Below are positions 1-4,384 of a DNA stretch of 6,541 bases, one piece after another; position 1 is the stretch's first letter, and each line of letters starts with the position of its first letter. The notes under the pieces are model-generated. The model was not told the origin of the DNA. It did not search any database and worked only from the letters and a program-made list of their open reading frames with translations. A program made the translations under genes and the position numbers. This DNA comes from an uncultured Clostridia bacterium (lineage in GTDB: Bacteria; Bacillota; Clostridia; Oscillospirales; Acutalibacteraceae), in assembly GCA_946535695.1 (NCBI GenBank), contig CAMNDS010000049.1:1-6541 (forward strand). The letters are read 5' to 3'.

Positions 1-51
1 AGCGGTTTCTTGCAATATGGCTTCGAAATCAAATTCTTTTATTTTTGCCAT
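1..51 (-). CDS. 5' fragment of the next late gene (first 17 codons)
   Basis: An ATG at 51-49 opens a frame that runs off the window edge; the visible residues are MAKIKEFDFEAILQETA. It is preceded by a good Shine-Dalgarno match (GAGG, nine bases before the ATG) in the 22-bp gap after the putative capsid gene. It therefore looks like the next cistron of the morphogenesis operon. In phi29 the genes after the capsid gene encode head fibres, tail and connector proteins, but 17 residues are too few to choose a function. Confidence 0.6.
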   Translation of the reverse strand, partial: MAKIKEFDFEAILQETA

Positions 52-73
52 TTGTTAAAACCTCGATTCTTTA

Positions 74-949
74 TTATTCTGGTGTATATGTAATATATGT
101 TGCTTTGAAGAAATCACAATAGTAATATAATACGTCATGGTCAAGATATGAAATCATTTTTCTTAATGGACGTCTAACTTCTGTGTATGCATCAAAATTC
201 TTTTCAAAATAACCAATGGCATTTACGTCAACAATATATACAACATTGTCAGTTGTATCTACTTCCCAGAATAGATTTTTGATTTCTGCTCTGTCAATAT
301 TTAATGTATTTGCTAACTTTACAACGTCAATTTGATTAATTAAATATGAAGAAATAATTACTCTTATATTTTCTGTTGGTGTTTTTGATTTATATGCACA
401 ATAATCTGCATTTGCAAATTTGAAATGTGATACCGCATTTCTAATTGTTAAAAGTAAATCTTCTAATGTTGCTGGCGTTGAATTCATTGCAAATGGTGTC
501 ATTGCAGCTTTTGCATTTAATAATAAGCCTTTTAAATCATTATAAATTAAATCTTCGTCACCAGATGCAACAGAAACGACAATTTGCTGTGCTACCTCGT
601 CAACAGATTTGCCAGAATCTAGCATTTCACGAATTTTATAATTATACCATTCTTTTGAAGTTTGGCGTTCGTTCCATGTGCCATAATATTTTGTATGGAT
701 TTTTGCGTCCTCTGCTGTAAAGTATTTTGTTGTGCTTCCACGTTCGAAATTGTATGGTGTAGCCATTTCAATAAACATTTCTTCAAGAATTCTTCCATTT
801 TCAACTGCACCTTTATTAAAACCATTTAATGAATTGAAAGCTAATGCTGCGCGAATATCACTCTTATAAATTCTGTCAATTGCGCCATAGGCAGAATTAA
901 CAACGTCAGTATTTGCTGCTGTTGTTCCGTTATTATAAATTGTTGGCAT
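74..949 (-). CDS. putative major capsid protein (291 aa)
   Basis: This probably encodes the protein that builds the phage head. I do not see a signature motif, so the call rests on several lines. It is the largest gene of the second operon and lies directly after a scaffold-like coiled-coil gene, as in phi29 (gene 7 then gene 8). The N-terminal region (about 10-70) is soluble and mixed. Residues about 93-150 have the look of capsid proteins from small protein-primed phages: an NERQ..KEWYNYKIREML helix, then QQIVVSVASGDEDLIYNDLKGLL. Residues about 194-235 carry a strand-helix-strand segment (IRVIISSYLIN...LANTLNID...LFWEVDTT). The length is short next to phi29 gp8 (448 aa). The ATG at 949 has AAAAGGGG nine bases upstream; the stop is TAA. 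No membrane segment or signal peptide is visible. The alternative is another head or tail structural protein. Confidence 0.68.
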   Translation of the reverse strand: MPTIYNNGTTAANTDVVNSAYGAIDRIYKSDIRAALAFNSLNGFNKGAVENGRILEEMFIEMATPYNFERGSTTKYFTAEDAKIHTKYYGTWNERQTSKEWYNYKIREMLDSGKSVDEVAQQIVVSVASGDEDLIYNDLKGLLLNAKAAMTPFAMNSTPATLEDLLLTIRNAVSHFKFANADYCAYKSKTPTENIRVIISSYLINQIDVVKLANTLNIDRAEIKNLFWEVDTTDNVVYIVDVNAIGYFEKNFDAYTEVRRPLRKMISYLDHDVLYYYCDFFKATYITYTPE

Positions 950-967
950 GTTTGTTTTCCCCTTTTC

Positions 968-1225
968 TTATTTTAACATTTTTTTATAATACTCAAATCT
1001 TTTTTGCTGCTTTTCTTTTTCAATTTCTTCTTCTGTCTTTTCTGGCTTTTTATCTTCTTCACCAGATGCATCATTTGAAGAATTTTGATTTTTTCCAGCA
1101 TCATTTATCAATTGCAAAATGGTTTTGTCCTTATCTGCAATTATTTCGTCTTTTTCCTTTAATTGCTTTTTCAATAATGCAATTGCTTCGGATTCTGGCA
1201 TTGTGTTTGCTTCATTTTCATTCAT
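968..1225 (-). CDS. scaffold-like coiled-coil protein (85 aa), phi29 gp7-like by position
   Basis: A small, highly charged protein. Residues 11-42 form a predicted coiled coil rich in Lys and Glu with spaced Leu/Ile. Residues 43-64 are a flexible Asn/Ser/Asp/Glu-rich linker, and 65-85 a second charged helix ending in a basic, aromatic tail (RFEYYKKMLK). Size (phi29 gp7 is about 98 aa), helical-plus-disordered layout and position immediately upstream of the capsid candidate all fit a phi29-type scaffolding protein, which guides prohead assembly and then leaves. The ATG overlaps the previous gene's TGA as ATGA, and its site (CGAGG, nine bases upstream) lies within that gene, so translation is coupled. 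There is no sequence-level proof; any small charged coiled-coil protein would look alike. Confidence 0.6.
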   Translation of the reverse strand: MNENEANTMPESEAIALLKKQLKEKDEIIADKDKTILQLINDAGKNQNSSNDASGEEDKKPEKTEEEIEKEKQQKRFEYYKKMLK

Positions 1226-1506
1226 TCTTGCTTTTCCTCGATTTCTTTGTTTTCTTTGTTTAGCTTTTCATTAAATTGTTTTGCGGTGTTTTGAAGTTTT
1301 GTAATATCATTTATTAAATCTGCTTTTTCTTCTTCTGTCAATTTTCCGTCTTTTAAATATCTTCTTAATTTAAAGAATAGAATTATTAACAGATTCAAAA
1401 TTGAAACGATTAATAAAACAATATCAAGAATTGTCTTGAATTCTGCCAATGAAATTGTAATTCCAAACGTTGACAAAATTGCAACAGAAATTTCTTCATA
1501 TTTCAT
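1222..1506 (-). CDS. small membrane protein with charged coiled-coil tail, holin-like (94 aa)
   Basis: First gene of the second operon. Residues 6-20 are moderately hydrophobic. Residues about 25-47 are a clear membrane helix (TILDIVLLIVSILNLLIILFF), followed by a basic cluster KLRRYLK at 47-52 and a long Lys/Glu/Asn-rich amphipathic helix to the end. The positive-inside rule puts the tail in the cytoplasm. Size and shape suit a phage holin. An equally open option is a membrane anchor for replication, since phi29 gp16.7 also has an N-terminal membrane segment plus a coiled coil. The ATG lies only about 14 nt after the predicted transcription start and uses a GGTGGTGA site, one mismatch from GGAGGTGA. 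The end overlaps the scaffold-like gene by four bases. Confidence 0.6.
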   Translation of the reverse strand: MKYEEISVAILSTFGITISLAEFKTILDIVLLIVSILNLLIILFFKLRRYLKDGKLTEEEKADLINDITKLQNTAKQFNEKLNKENKEIEEKQE

Positions 1507-1513
1507 TTTATAT

Positions 1514-1525
1514 CACCACCACATT
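1514..1525 (-). repeat. operon-head leader motif AATGTGGTGGTG, copy 2
   Basis: Identical to the motif at 6425-6436 and likewise placed between a TATAAT box and the first ATG of an operon. It extends into GGTGGTGA, the ribosome site of the membrane protein gene. Confidence 0.6.
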
Positions 1526-1526
1526 T

Positions 1527-1555
1527 ATTATAATATAATGAAAAAAGATTTACAA
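1527..1555 (-). promoter_or_regulatory. promoter of the morphogenesis operon, overlapping the terminator
   Basis: On the minus strand, TTGTAA (1555-1550) and a perfect TATAAT (1532-1527) are separated by exactly 17 bases. The start point would be near 1520, giving a very short leader that is almost entirely the GGTGGTGA ribosome site of the 94-aa gene. The -35 hexamer lies within the 3' arm of the terminator hairpin. The -35 matches consensus at four of six positions, so it may be a moderate promoter or need an activator. Confidence 0.6.
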
Positions 1556-1576
1556 GAAATTTTGTAAATCTTTTTT
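1541..1576. terminator. bidirectional intrinsic terminator between the two modules
   Basis: A perfect 15-bp inverted repeat: 1541-1555 pairs with 1562-1576, with a 6-nt loop. Each outer end is a run of six A or T, so transcripts from either strand end in a hairpin followed by a U tract. For the leftward transcription used here it closes the operon that ends with the 109-aa gene and the non-coding segment. The core of the stem is only nine pairs (GATTTACAA) with two G-C pairs, so efficiency may be partial. That could allow regulated read-through into the capsid genes. Confidence 0.8.
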
Positions 1577-1579
1577 CTT

Positions 1580-1593
1580 CTCTATCAATAGAG
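1580..1593 (-). other. small hairpin between structured RNA and terminator
   Basis: CTCTA-TTGA-TAGAG on the minus strand, a perfect five-pair stem with a four-base loop, three bases before the terminator hairpin. If the preceding segment is a functional RNA, this is its last helix or a processing signal. Confidence 0.4.
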
Positions 1594-1596
1594 CAT

Positions 1597-1691
1597 GCAT
1601 GTGTAGTAATTCAATTATTGATATTGCATGGACGCATTACGCGGTTTTTTGCCCGCTTCAATAGTAATGTAATCAATTACAAGTGACATGC
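1597..1691 (-). ncRNA. candidate structured RNA with phi29 pRNA-like topology
   Basis: No credible ORF occupies 1577-1707, yet the minus-strand transcript folds well by hand. The outer helix is GCAUGU (1691-1686) with ACAUGC (1602-1597), then GUAAUU (1680-1675) with AAUUAC (1611-1606). Arm A is CAUUAC (1669-1664) with GUAAUG (1640-1635), a 7-nt 5'-side bulge UAUUGAA (1663-1657), then GCGG/CCGC (1656-1653 with 1644-1641) closing an 8-nt A-rich loop; the 3' side is continuous. Arm B is CAAU/AUUG (1626-1623 with 1615-1612) with loop AUCAAUA. Bulge bases UAUUGA are complementary to loop bases UCAAUA. Element order matches phi29 pRNA: closing helix, bulged arm, second hairpin. A small hairpin (1593-1580) and the terminator follow. 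Weak points: arm B has only four pairs, alternative pairings exist (ACAUG at 1699-1695 with CAUGU at 1690-1686), and no clear promoter is visible just upstream. Confidence 0.5.
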
Positions 1692-1707
1692 AAGTCATGT
1701 GATTTAA

Positions 1708-2037
1708 TTAAAATATTTTCTTGATTGTGTTTTCATGTAAACCGCTGCACCAGCATTTAGGAAATTCATAATTCTTGTTTACGTTCACATAATCAAAAAC
1801 TGCTGTGATTTTCTTTCCAGCTGCTACAAGCTTTGTTGTGTTTACGTCACGTTTAAAGTGGCAATCAATAAGCTTTCCGCCGTTTTCCTTATCTACCATT
1901 TTGAATGAATCAAACGCATCATATTTTGCGGTTTTATCGTGATGCTCTATAATTAAAGTGATTTCACATGGTTTTGTAATTTCCTCTAATACTTCACCAT
2001 TTTCATTTGCCTTTACTTCTTTTTCATTAACTAACAT
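1708..2037 (-). CDS. unknown small protein, beta-rich (109 aa)
   Basis: Last gene of the accessory operon, directly before the structured non-coding segment. I do not recognise it. The frame is open to a GTG at 2067, but I chose the ATG at 2037 because it has AAGAGG nine bases upstream and the GTG has no good site. The product looks like a compact beta-rich domain: EITLIIEHH (about 26-34), KLIDCHFKRDV (about 55-65), KKITAVFDYVNV (about 75-86), ending in a Cys/Trp motif KCWCSGLHENTIKKIF. It has no membrane segment or signal peptide. A single-stranded-DNA-binding role, which a protein-primed phage needs (phi29 gp5 is 124 aa), is possible on size and fold grounds only; no sequence match to gp5 is visible. 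Confidence 0.75.
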   Translation of the reverse strand: MLVNEKEVKANENGEVLEEITKPCEITLIIEHHDKTAKYDAFDSFKMVDKENGGKLIDCHFKRDVNTTKLVAAGKKITAVFDYVNVNKNYEFPKCWCSGLHENTIKKIF

Positions 2038-2046
2038 TGTTTTTTT

Positions 2047-2052
2047 CCTCTT
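2047..2052 (-). promoter_or_regulatory. ribosome binding site that sets the 109-aa gene start
   Basis: AAGAGG on the minus strand, nine bases before the ATG at 2037-2035. It is the only Shine-Dalgarno match near the 5' end of this frame. It argues for the ATG over the in-frame GTG at 2067. Confidence 0.6.
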
Positions 2053-2086
2053 TTCTTCATTTTTCACGCGTCCATGATTTATTACA

Positions 2087-2299
2087 TTAAATGTCTAATT
2101 TAATATAGACATGAAATGTTGTTGCGTTTTCTATGCGCTTAACAATTTTAACAGAATTTATATCAATGTTTAAATCTGTCAATTTATCTTCTAGCGCTTG
2201 CTTGAATCCAGATTCAAAATCAATTCTGTATTGTCTTACGTGTTTCATTATATCACATTTTTTGACAATTACAAACGATTTATTATATTGTCTTTGCAT
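2087..2299 (-). CDS. unknown small basic protein (70 aa)
   Basis: Overlaps the end of the methyltransferase-like gene by 17 bases and has a strong site, GAGGTGA, six bases before its ATG, so it is a genuine coupled cistron. The protein is basic at its N-terminus (MQRQYNKSFVIVKKCDIMKHVRQYR) and has a strand-helix-strand pattern: YRIDFESGFKQALEDKLTDLNIDINSVKIVKRIENATTFHVYIKLDI. An internal Met at residue 18 could give a shorter form, but the upstream ATG has the better site. I do not recognise the family. Size and charge would suit a small nucleic-acid-binding or regulatory protein. Confidence 0.75.
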   Translation of the reverse strand: MQRQYNKSFVIVKKCDIMKHVRQYRIDFESGFKQALEDKLTDLNIDINSVKIVKRIENATTFHVYIKLDI

Positions 2300-2822
2300 T
2301 TTTCGTCACCTCGTTTAACCATGCTTCAATTACTAAATAAACATTTAAGCCGCCTTGGTTATAACCATCATTATTTACTCGTTTGCCACCATATTTAAAA
2401 TCTTGCTGCTGTGGCACATTCTCAAAATCAACATAAAAATTTGTAAAATATGTATGGCGGCCATGAAAAATAATATACAGATTATATTTGTTAGCTATGT
2501 CAAAAATATTGTTTTCTTTCATTCTTTTTTTATTTATGACATTTTCGATTATAAATGGTTTAGTTTGTTTTCCTAATTTTTCAATAATATCTGGCAGCAA
2601 ATGCTTTGTTTCCAATGCATATTTTGATTTTTTATAATATGGATTTGCTTTACTCCACCAATTACATGGTGGCGTTGCAATTATAAAATCATAACCAGAT
2701 AAATCAATATTTAGCATATCGCCACCCAAATCGGCTTTATATTTATCTTTTTCAATATCTTGATAAACAATATTATAATTTGCATGTCTAGCTTTACAAC
2801 AAGCCAAATATATGCCATTCAT
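2283..2822 (-). CDS. minimal C5-cytosine DNA methyltransferase-like protein (179 aa)
   Basis: The centre carries IIATPPCNWWSKAN (about 47-60), which matches motif IV of cytosine-5 methyltransferases (PPC, nucleophile Cys53). FIIENV (90-95) matches motif VI (ENV, Glu93 contacts the target cytosine). GDM at 34-36 may be motif III and D22/E24 the acidic residue of motif II. The S-adenosylmethionine glycine loop (motif I, FxGxG) is missing: the ATG falls where that motif would end. The QxRxR motif VIII and a target-recognition domain are also not visible, so the protein is less than half the usual length. It overlaps the preceding stop as TAATG with a GGTGA site upstream. The order of motifs is right for phage orphan methylases that protect phage DNA; loss of motif I could mean an inactive or altered enzyme. 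Confidence 0.72.
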   Translation of the reverse strand: MNGIYLACCKARHANYNIVYQDIEKDKYKADLGGDMLNIDLSGYDFIIATPPCNWWSKANPYYKKSKYALETKHLLPDIIEKLGKQTKPFIIENVINKKRMKENNIFDIANKYNLYIIFHGRHTYFTNFYVDFENVPQQQDFKYGGKRVNNDGYNQGGLNVYLVIEAWLNEVTKNAKTI

Positions 2823-3079
2823 TATATTTCACCAGCTTCATACAATGCATTAAATTTGAAATAATCTGCTGGCTGCATGATTCTTTCTTGATAATTTTCA
2901 ACTTTTGCTTTTTGCAATAATGAGCGGATTTTATTCAAAACCTTTTCCGCATTTTTATTCAATCTGGCGTCACTTTCTGGCGTATAGAAATTAACTGCAT
3001 ATTTTAAGCGGTTATTATTGCGTGTGCATGTAATCACATGCACATATGCAATTTTTTTAATTGATTCTTTTTTAAGCAT
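2822..3079 (-). CDS. unknown small basic protein (85 aa)
   Basis: Starts two bases after the 78-aa gene at a GAGGTGTAAAAATG junction, where the ribosome site forms the end of the previous gene; it ends in the TAATG that starts the methyltransferase-like gene. The N-terminal half looks like two basic beta strands (IKKIAYVHVITCTRNNNRLKYAVNFYTPES). The middle is a Lys-rich helix (RLNKNAEKVLNKIRSLLQKAKVENYQ), and the tail is acidic. No family is recognised. The strand-strand-helix pattern and charge would suit a small DNA-binding or modifying partner, but that is inference. Confidence 0.75.
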   Translation of the reverse strand: MLKKESIKKIAYVHVITCTRNNNRLKYAVNFYTPESDARLNKNAEKVLNKIRSLLQKAKVENYQERIMQPADYFKFNALYEAGEI

Positions 3080-3081
3080 TT

Positions 3082-3318
3082 TTACACCTCTTTAAATTCA
3101 TATTCATTGCAATAAATAACATAGCCACAATTATTTTTAAAATCGTTTATTTGAATTGCAATTGCTGTGTCAATAATACCAGTATTATAAATAATAATTT
3201 CAATGTCTTTAATTCCATGATTTGCATAGCTGCCAGACAAAATTTTTTTGTCTGGCGCTGTTATATAACCACATATGCGTTGATTTGCTTTTAATTGTAA
3301 TCTTTGTAAATTTTCCAT
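3082..3318 (-). CDS. unknown small beta-rich protein (78 aa)
   Basis: One base after the TAG of the 56-aa gene. AGAGGAAG inside that gene's acidic tail supplies the ribosome site, about nine bases before the ATG at 3318. The protein has a short basic N-terminus, two Cys (about residues 16 and 64) and alternating hydrophobic stretches (IEIIIYNTGIIDTAIAIQI; CGYVIYCNEYEF) that suggest a beta sheet. Its last two residues, Glu-Val, are specified by the GAGGTG site of the next gene. Function is unknown. Confidence 0.72.
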   Translation of the reverse strand: MENLQRLQLKANQRICGYITAPDKKILSGSYANHGIKDIEIIIYNTGIIDTAIAIQINDFKNNCGYVIYCNEYEFKEV

Positions 3319-3319
3319 G

Positions 3320-3490
3320 CTATTCTTCCTCTATTTCTATTTCCAATTCTTCATCAAATGTGTCAATATAATCACCACATATATCGACAAACGGACAACC
3401 AATGCAATAAGTTCCACCTTTTTCTTTGGCTCTATCATCACAATATTTTTTGGCTTCTCTTAAAGTTAAATCTCCTATTTTCTTTTTCAT
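3320..3490 (-). CDS. four-cysteine small protein, possible zinc-binding (56 aa)
   Basis: A short frame with excellent start context: AAGAGGTGG six bases before the ATG at 3490. It ends in TAG one base before the 78-aa gene. The protein begins MKKKIGDLTLREAKKYC, and has cysteines at 17, 29, 32 and 38 (C-x11-C-x2-C-x5-C), with YCIGCPF at 28-34. It then ends in a strongly acidic tail of Glu, Asp and Ile. Small Firmicutes phage proteins that pair a LTL..A...C helix with a C-x2-C-P segment are familiar; the four Cys could hold one zinc ion. The acidic tail may mimic nucleic acid or bind a host protein. It fills what would otherwise be a 185-base gap. Confidence 0.78.
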   Translation of the reverse strand: MKKKIGDLTLREAKKYCDDRAKEKGGTYCIGCPFVDICGDYIDTFDEELEIEIEEE

Positions 3491-3503
3491 CTATTTCCAC
3501 CTC

Positions 3504-3755
3504 TTAATTTGTTGCAATTTCGTATGCATTGCCAATGTGTATTTCATGGCCGCCACGACATACATAAACGTCAAAACATTTTACAATATCAAGAAGCATT
3601 GTTTGTGCTGTATATAATTGTTTTGTTGTATATAAACCATTTGTAAAATAATGATTTATAACATTTTGCATCTGCTGCATAGCTGCTTCAATGTCATGTG
3701 TTTCATTCAATGCTGTTTCGCATACCTTAAATAAATAATTGATTAATTCTTTCAT
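3504..3755 (-). CDS. unknown helical protein, first gene of the accessory operon (83 aa)
   Basis: The frame is open to a TTG at 3791, but the ATG at 3755 has AAAAGGTG six bases upstream, so I take the shorter form. Its promoter lies just upstream at 3796-3824, leaving a leader of about 34 nt. The protein is mostly alpha-helical (MKELINYLFKVCETALNE; DIEAAMQQMQNVINHYF; TKQLYTAQTMLLDIVKCFDVYV) with three Cys and a Gly/His-rich tail. It has no membrane segment. No family is recognised. Being first behind the strongest promoter in the window, it is probably made early and abundantly, a position often held by regulators or host-takeover proteins. Confidence 0.75.
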   Translation of the reverse strand: MKELINYLFKVCETALNETHDIEAAMQQMQNVINHYFTNGLYTTKQLYTAQTMLLDIVKCFDVYVCRGGHEIHIGNAYEIATN

Positions 3756-3761
3756 AATTCG

Positions 3762-3769
3762 CACCTTTT
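3762..3769 (-). promoter_or_regulatory. ribosome binding site that sets the 83-aa gene start
   Basis: AAAAGGTG on the minus strand, six bases before the ATG at 3755-3753. A TTG 36 bases further upstream lies at the predicted transcription start and could not have its own ribosome site. The downstream ATG is therefore the start. Confidence 0.7.
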
Positions 3770-3776
3770 GTCTTTC

Positions 3777-3790
3777 TGTCGCTTTCGACA
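3777..3790 (-). promoter_or_regulatory. hairpin at the 5' end of the accessory mRNA
   Basis: TGTCG-AAAG-CGACA, a perfect five-pair stem with a four-base loop. It begins at or next to the predicted transcription start (about 3790-3789), so the mRNA would carry a stem-loop at its very end, a known way to shield RNA from 5'-end decay. An alternative pairing of TTGTC (3791-3787) with GACAA (3772-3768) reaches the first bases of the ribosome site. Confidence 0.45.
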
Positions 3791-3795
3791 ATTAC

Positions 3796-3844
3796 ATTGT
3801 AAATCTTTTTGAAAAAATTGTCAATAACTTTTTTAAAAAATTTT
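3796..3844 (-). promoter_or_regulatory. strong vegetative promoter with A/T-tract upstream element
   Basis: On the minus strand: a perfect -35 TTGACA (3824-3819), 17-base spacer and -10 TACAAT (3801-3796), a near-ideal housekeeping sigma (sigma-A/sigma-70) promoter. Four bases upstream of the -35 sits an A4-T6-A6 block (3844-3829), like an UP element or a bent-DNA site. It overlaps the end of the terminal protein candidate gene and drives the 83-aa gene onward. Confidence 0.85.
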
Positions 3845-4382
3845 ATGGTGTTCCAATTATGTTGCCATATTCTGCATTTGAAACATATTCAAGCGGTTGA
3901 TTTTCTTTCAAATCATGCATGACGTCTGCAAGCTGCTTGAATGAATCACTGGCTTTTTTAAGTGCGCTTGCGTCGTTTGGCGCTGCGTTTTTCAATTCTT
4001 CCATGATTGCACGCCCACGATTGTTTGAATTTGCCAAACCCTCGAAACGTCGCATAATATCTTCTTTTGCTGTTTGAATGTCTTTTTCTGTAATCTTTTT
4101 TGAAGAAGAAATATTTAAAATTGAATTCTGCAACGAATTATAATCTTTTGCTTCTTTTCCAATGCTTTTATAAAATTCGCGTTTATCTTCAAATCTTACT
4201 TTATAATATAATTCTTCTATGGCGCTTAATTTGCTTCCAGTCAATTCATTAAATTTTTTAACACGTTGACGATAAACACGTTTTAATGTGTCAAATTCTT
4301 TTCCGCTCAATCCAGTTATTTCACGAATAGCGGCAGAATATGACATTCTTTTCTGGCCTAATATTACTTGTTTTCTTTTCAT
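3843..4382 (-). CDS. putative terminal protein for protein-primed replication (179 aa)
   Basis: Begins two bases after the polymerase stop at a GAGGTGTAAAAATG junction, so the two are translationally coupled. The protein is basic and almost wholly helical with no membrane segment. Residues about 36-83 (VYRQRVKKFNELTG..., then VRFEDKREFYKSIGKEAKDYN) resemble the N-terminal DNA-binding part of phi29 terminal protein as I remember it: a basic helix ending in a KKYG-like turn, then F-x-(T/D)-(R/K)-x-x-F-x-K and further helix. Terminal protein supplies the hydroxyl on which the polymerase places the first nucleotide and stays bound to the 5' ends. The C-terminus offers candidate priming residues (Tyr166, Ser168, Tyr172, Thr178). 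It is shorter than phi29 gp3 (266 aa), and lies after rather than before the polymerase. The alternative is another DNA-binding helical protein. Confidence 0.62.
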   Translation of the reverse strand: MKRKQVILGQKRMSYSAAIREITGLSGKEFDTLKRVYRQRVKKFNELTGSKLSAIEELYYKVRFEDKREFYKSIGKEAKDYNSLQNSILNISSSKKITEKDIQTAKEDIMRRFEGLANSNNRGRAIMEELKNAAPNDASALKKASDSFKQLADVMHDLKENQPLEYVSNAEYGNIIGTP

Positions 4383-4384
4383 TT

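Noticed and set aside
913..1263. Plus-strand open frame rich in Phe and Leu
   Set aside because: It is the antisense of the Lys/Glu-rich scaffold-like and membrane protein genes; poly-Lys/Glu codons read backwards give Phe/Leu. No ribosome site, and it opposes the operon.
1577..1707. tRNA gene in the non-coding segment
   Set aside because: No T-loop (GTTCRA) or cloverleaf arms in either strand; the palindromes fit the bulged two-arm fold instead.
2031..2060. Nine-codon leader peptide MKKRGKKQC overlapping the 109-aa gene start
   Set aside because: Only a poor GGA upstream, and its Lys-rich sequence follows from the A/G-rich ribosome-site region. Possible but unsupported.
2038..2067. GTG start at 2067 extending the 109-aa protein by ten residues
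   Set aside because: No Shine-Dalgarno site in front of it, whereas AAGAGG sits nine bases before the ATG at 2037; the extra residues (KNEEKRKKT) are simply the translated ribosome-site region.
2133..2576. Three overlapping plus-strand open frames
   Set aside because: They lie opposite the 70-aa and methyltransferase-like genes, overlap each other and lack ribosome sites; antisense shadows of AT-rich coding DNA.
3426..3617. Plus-strand open frame of 63 codons
   Set aside because: Antisense to the well-supported 56-aa and 83-aa genes, no ribosome site.
3756..3791. TTG start at 3791 for the 83-aa gene
   Set aside because: It falls at the predicted transcription start and inside the 5' hairpin, so it could not have a ribosome site.
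3819..3844. Terminator after the terminal protein candidate
   Set aside because: The A/T block pairs only as A-T runs with no G-C core; it fits a promoter upstream element better than a terminator.
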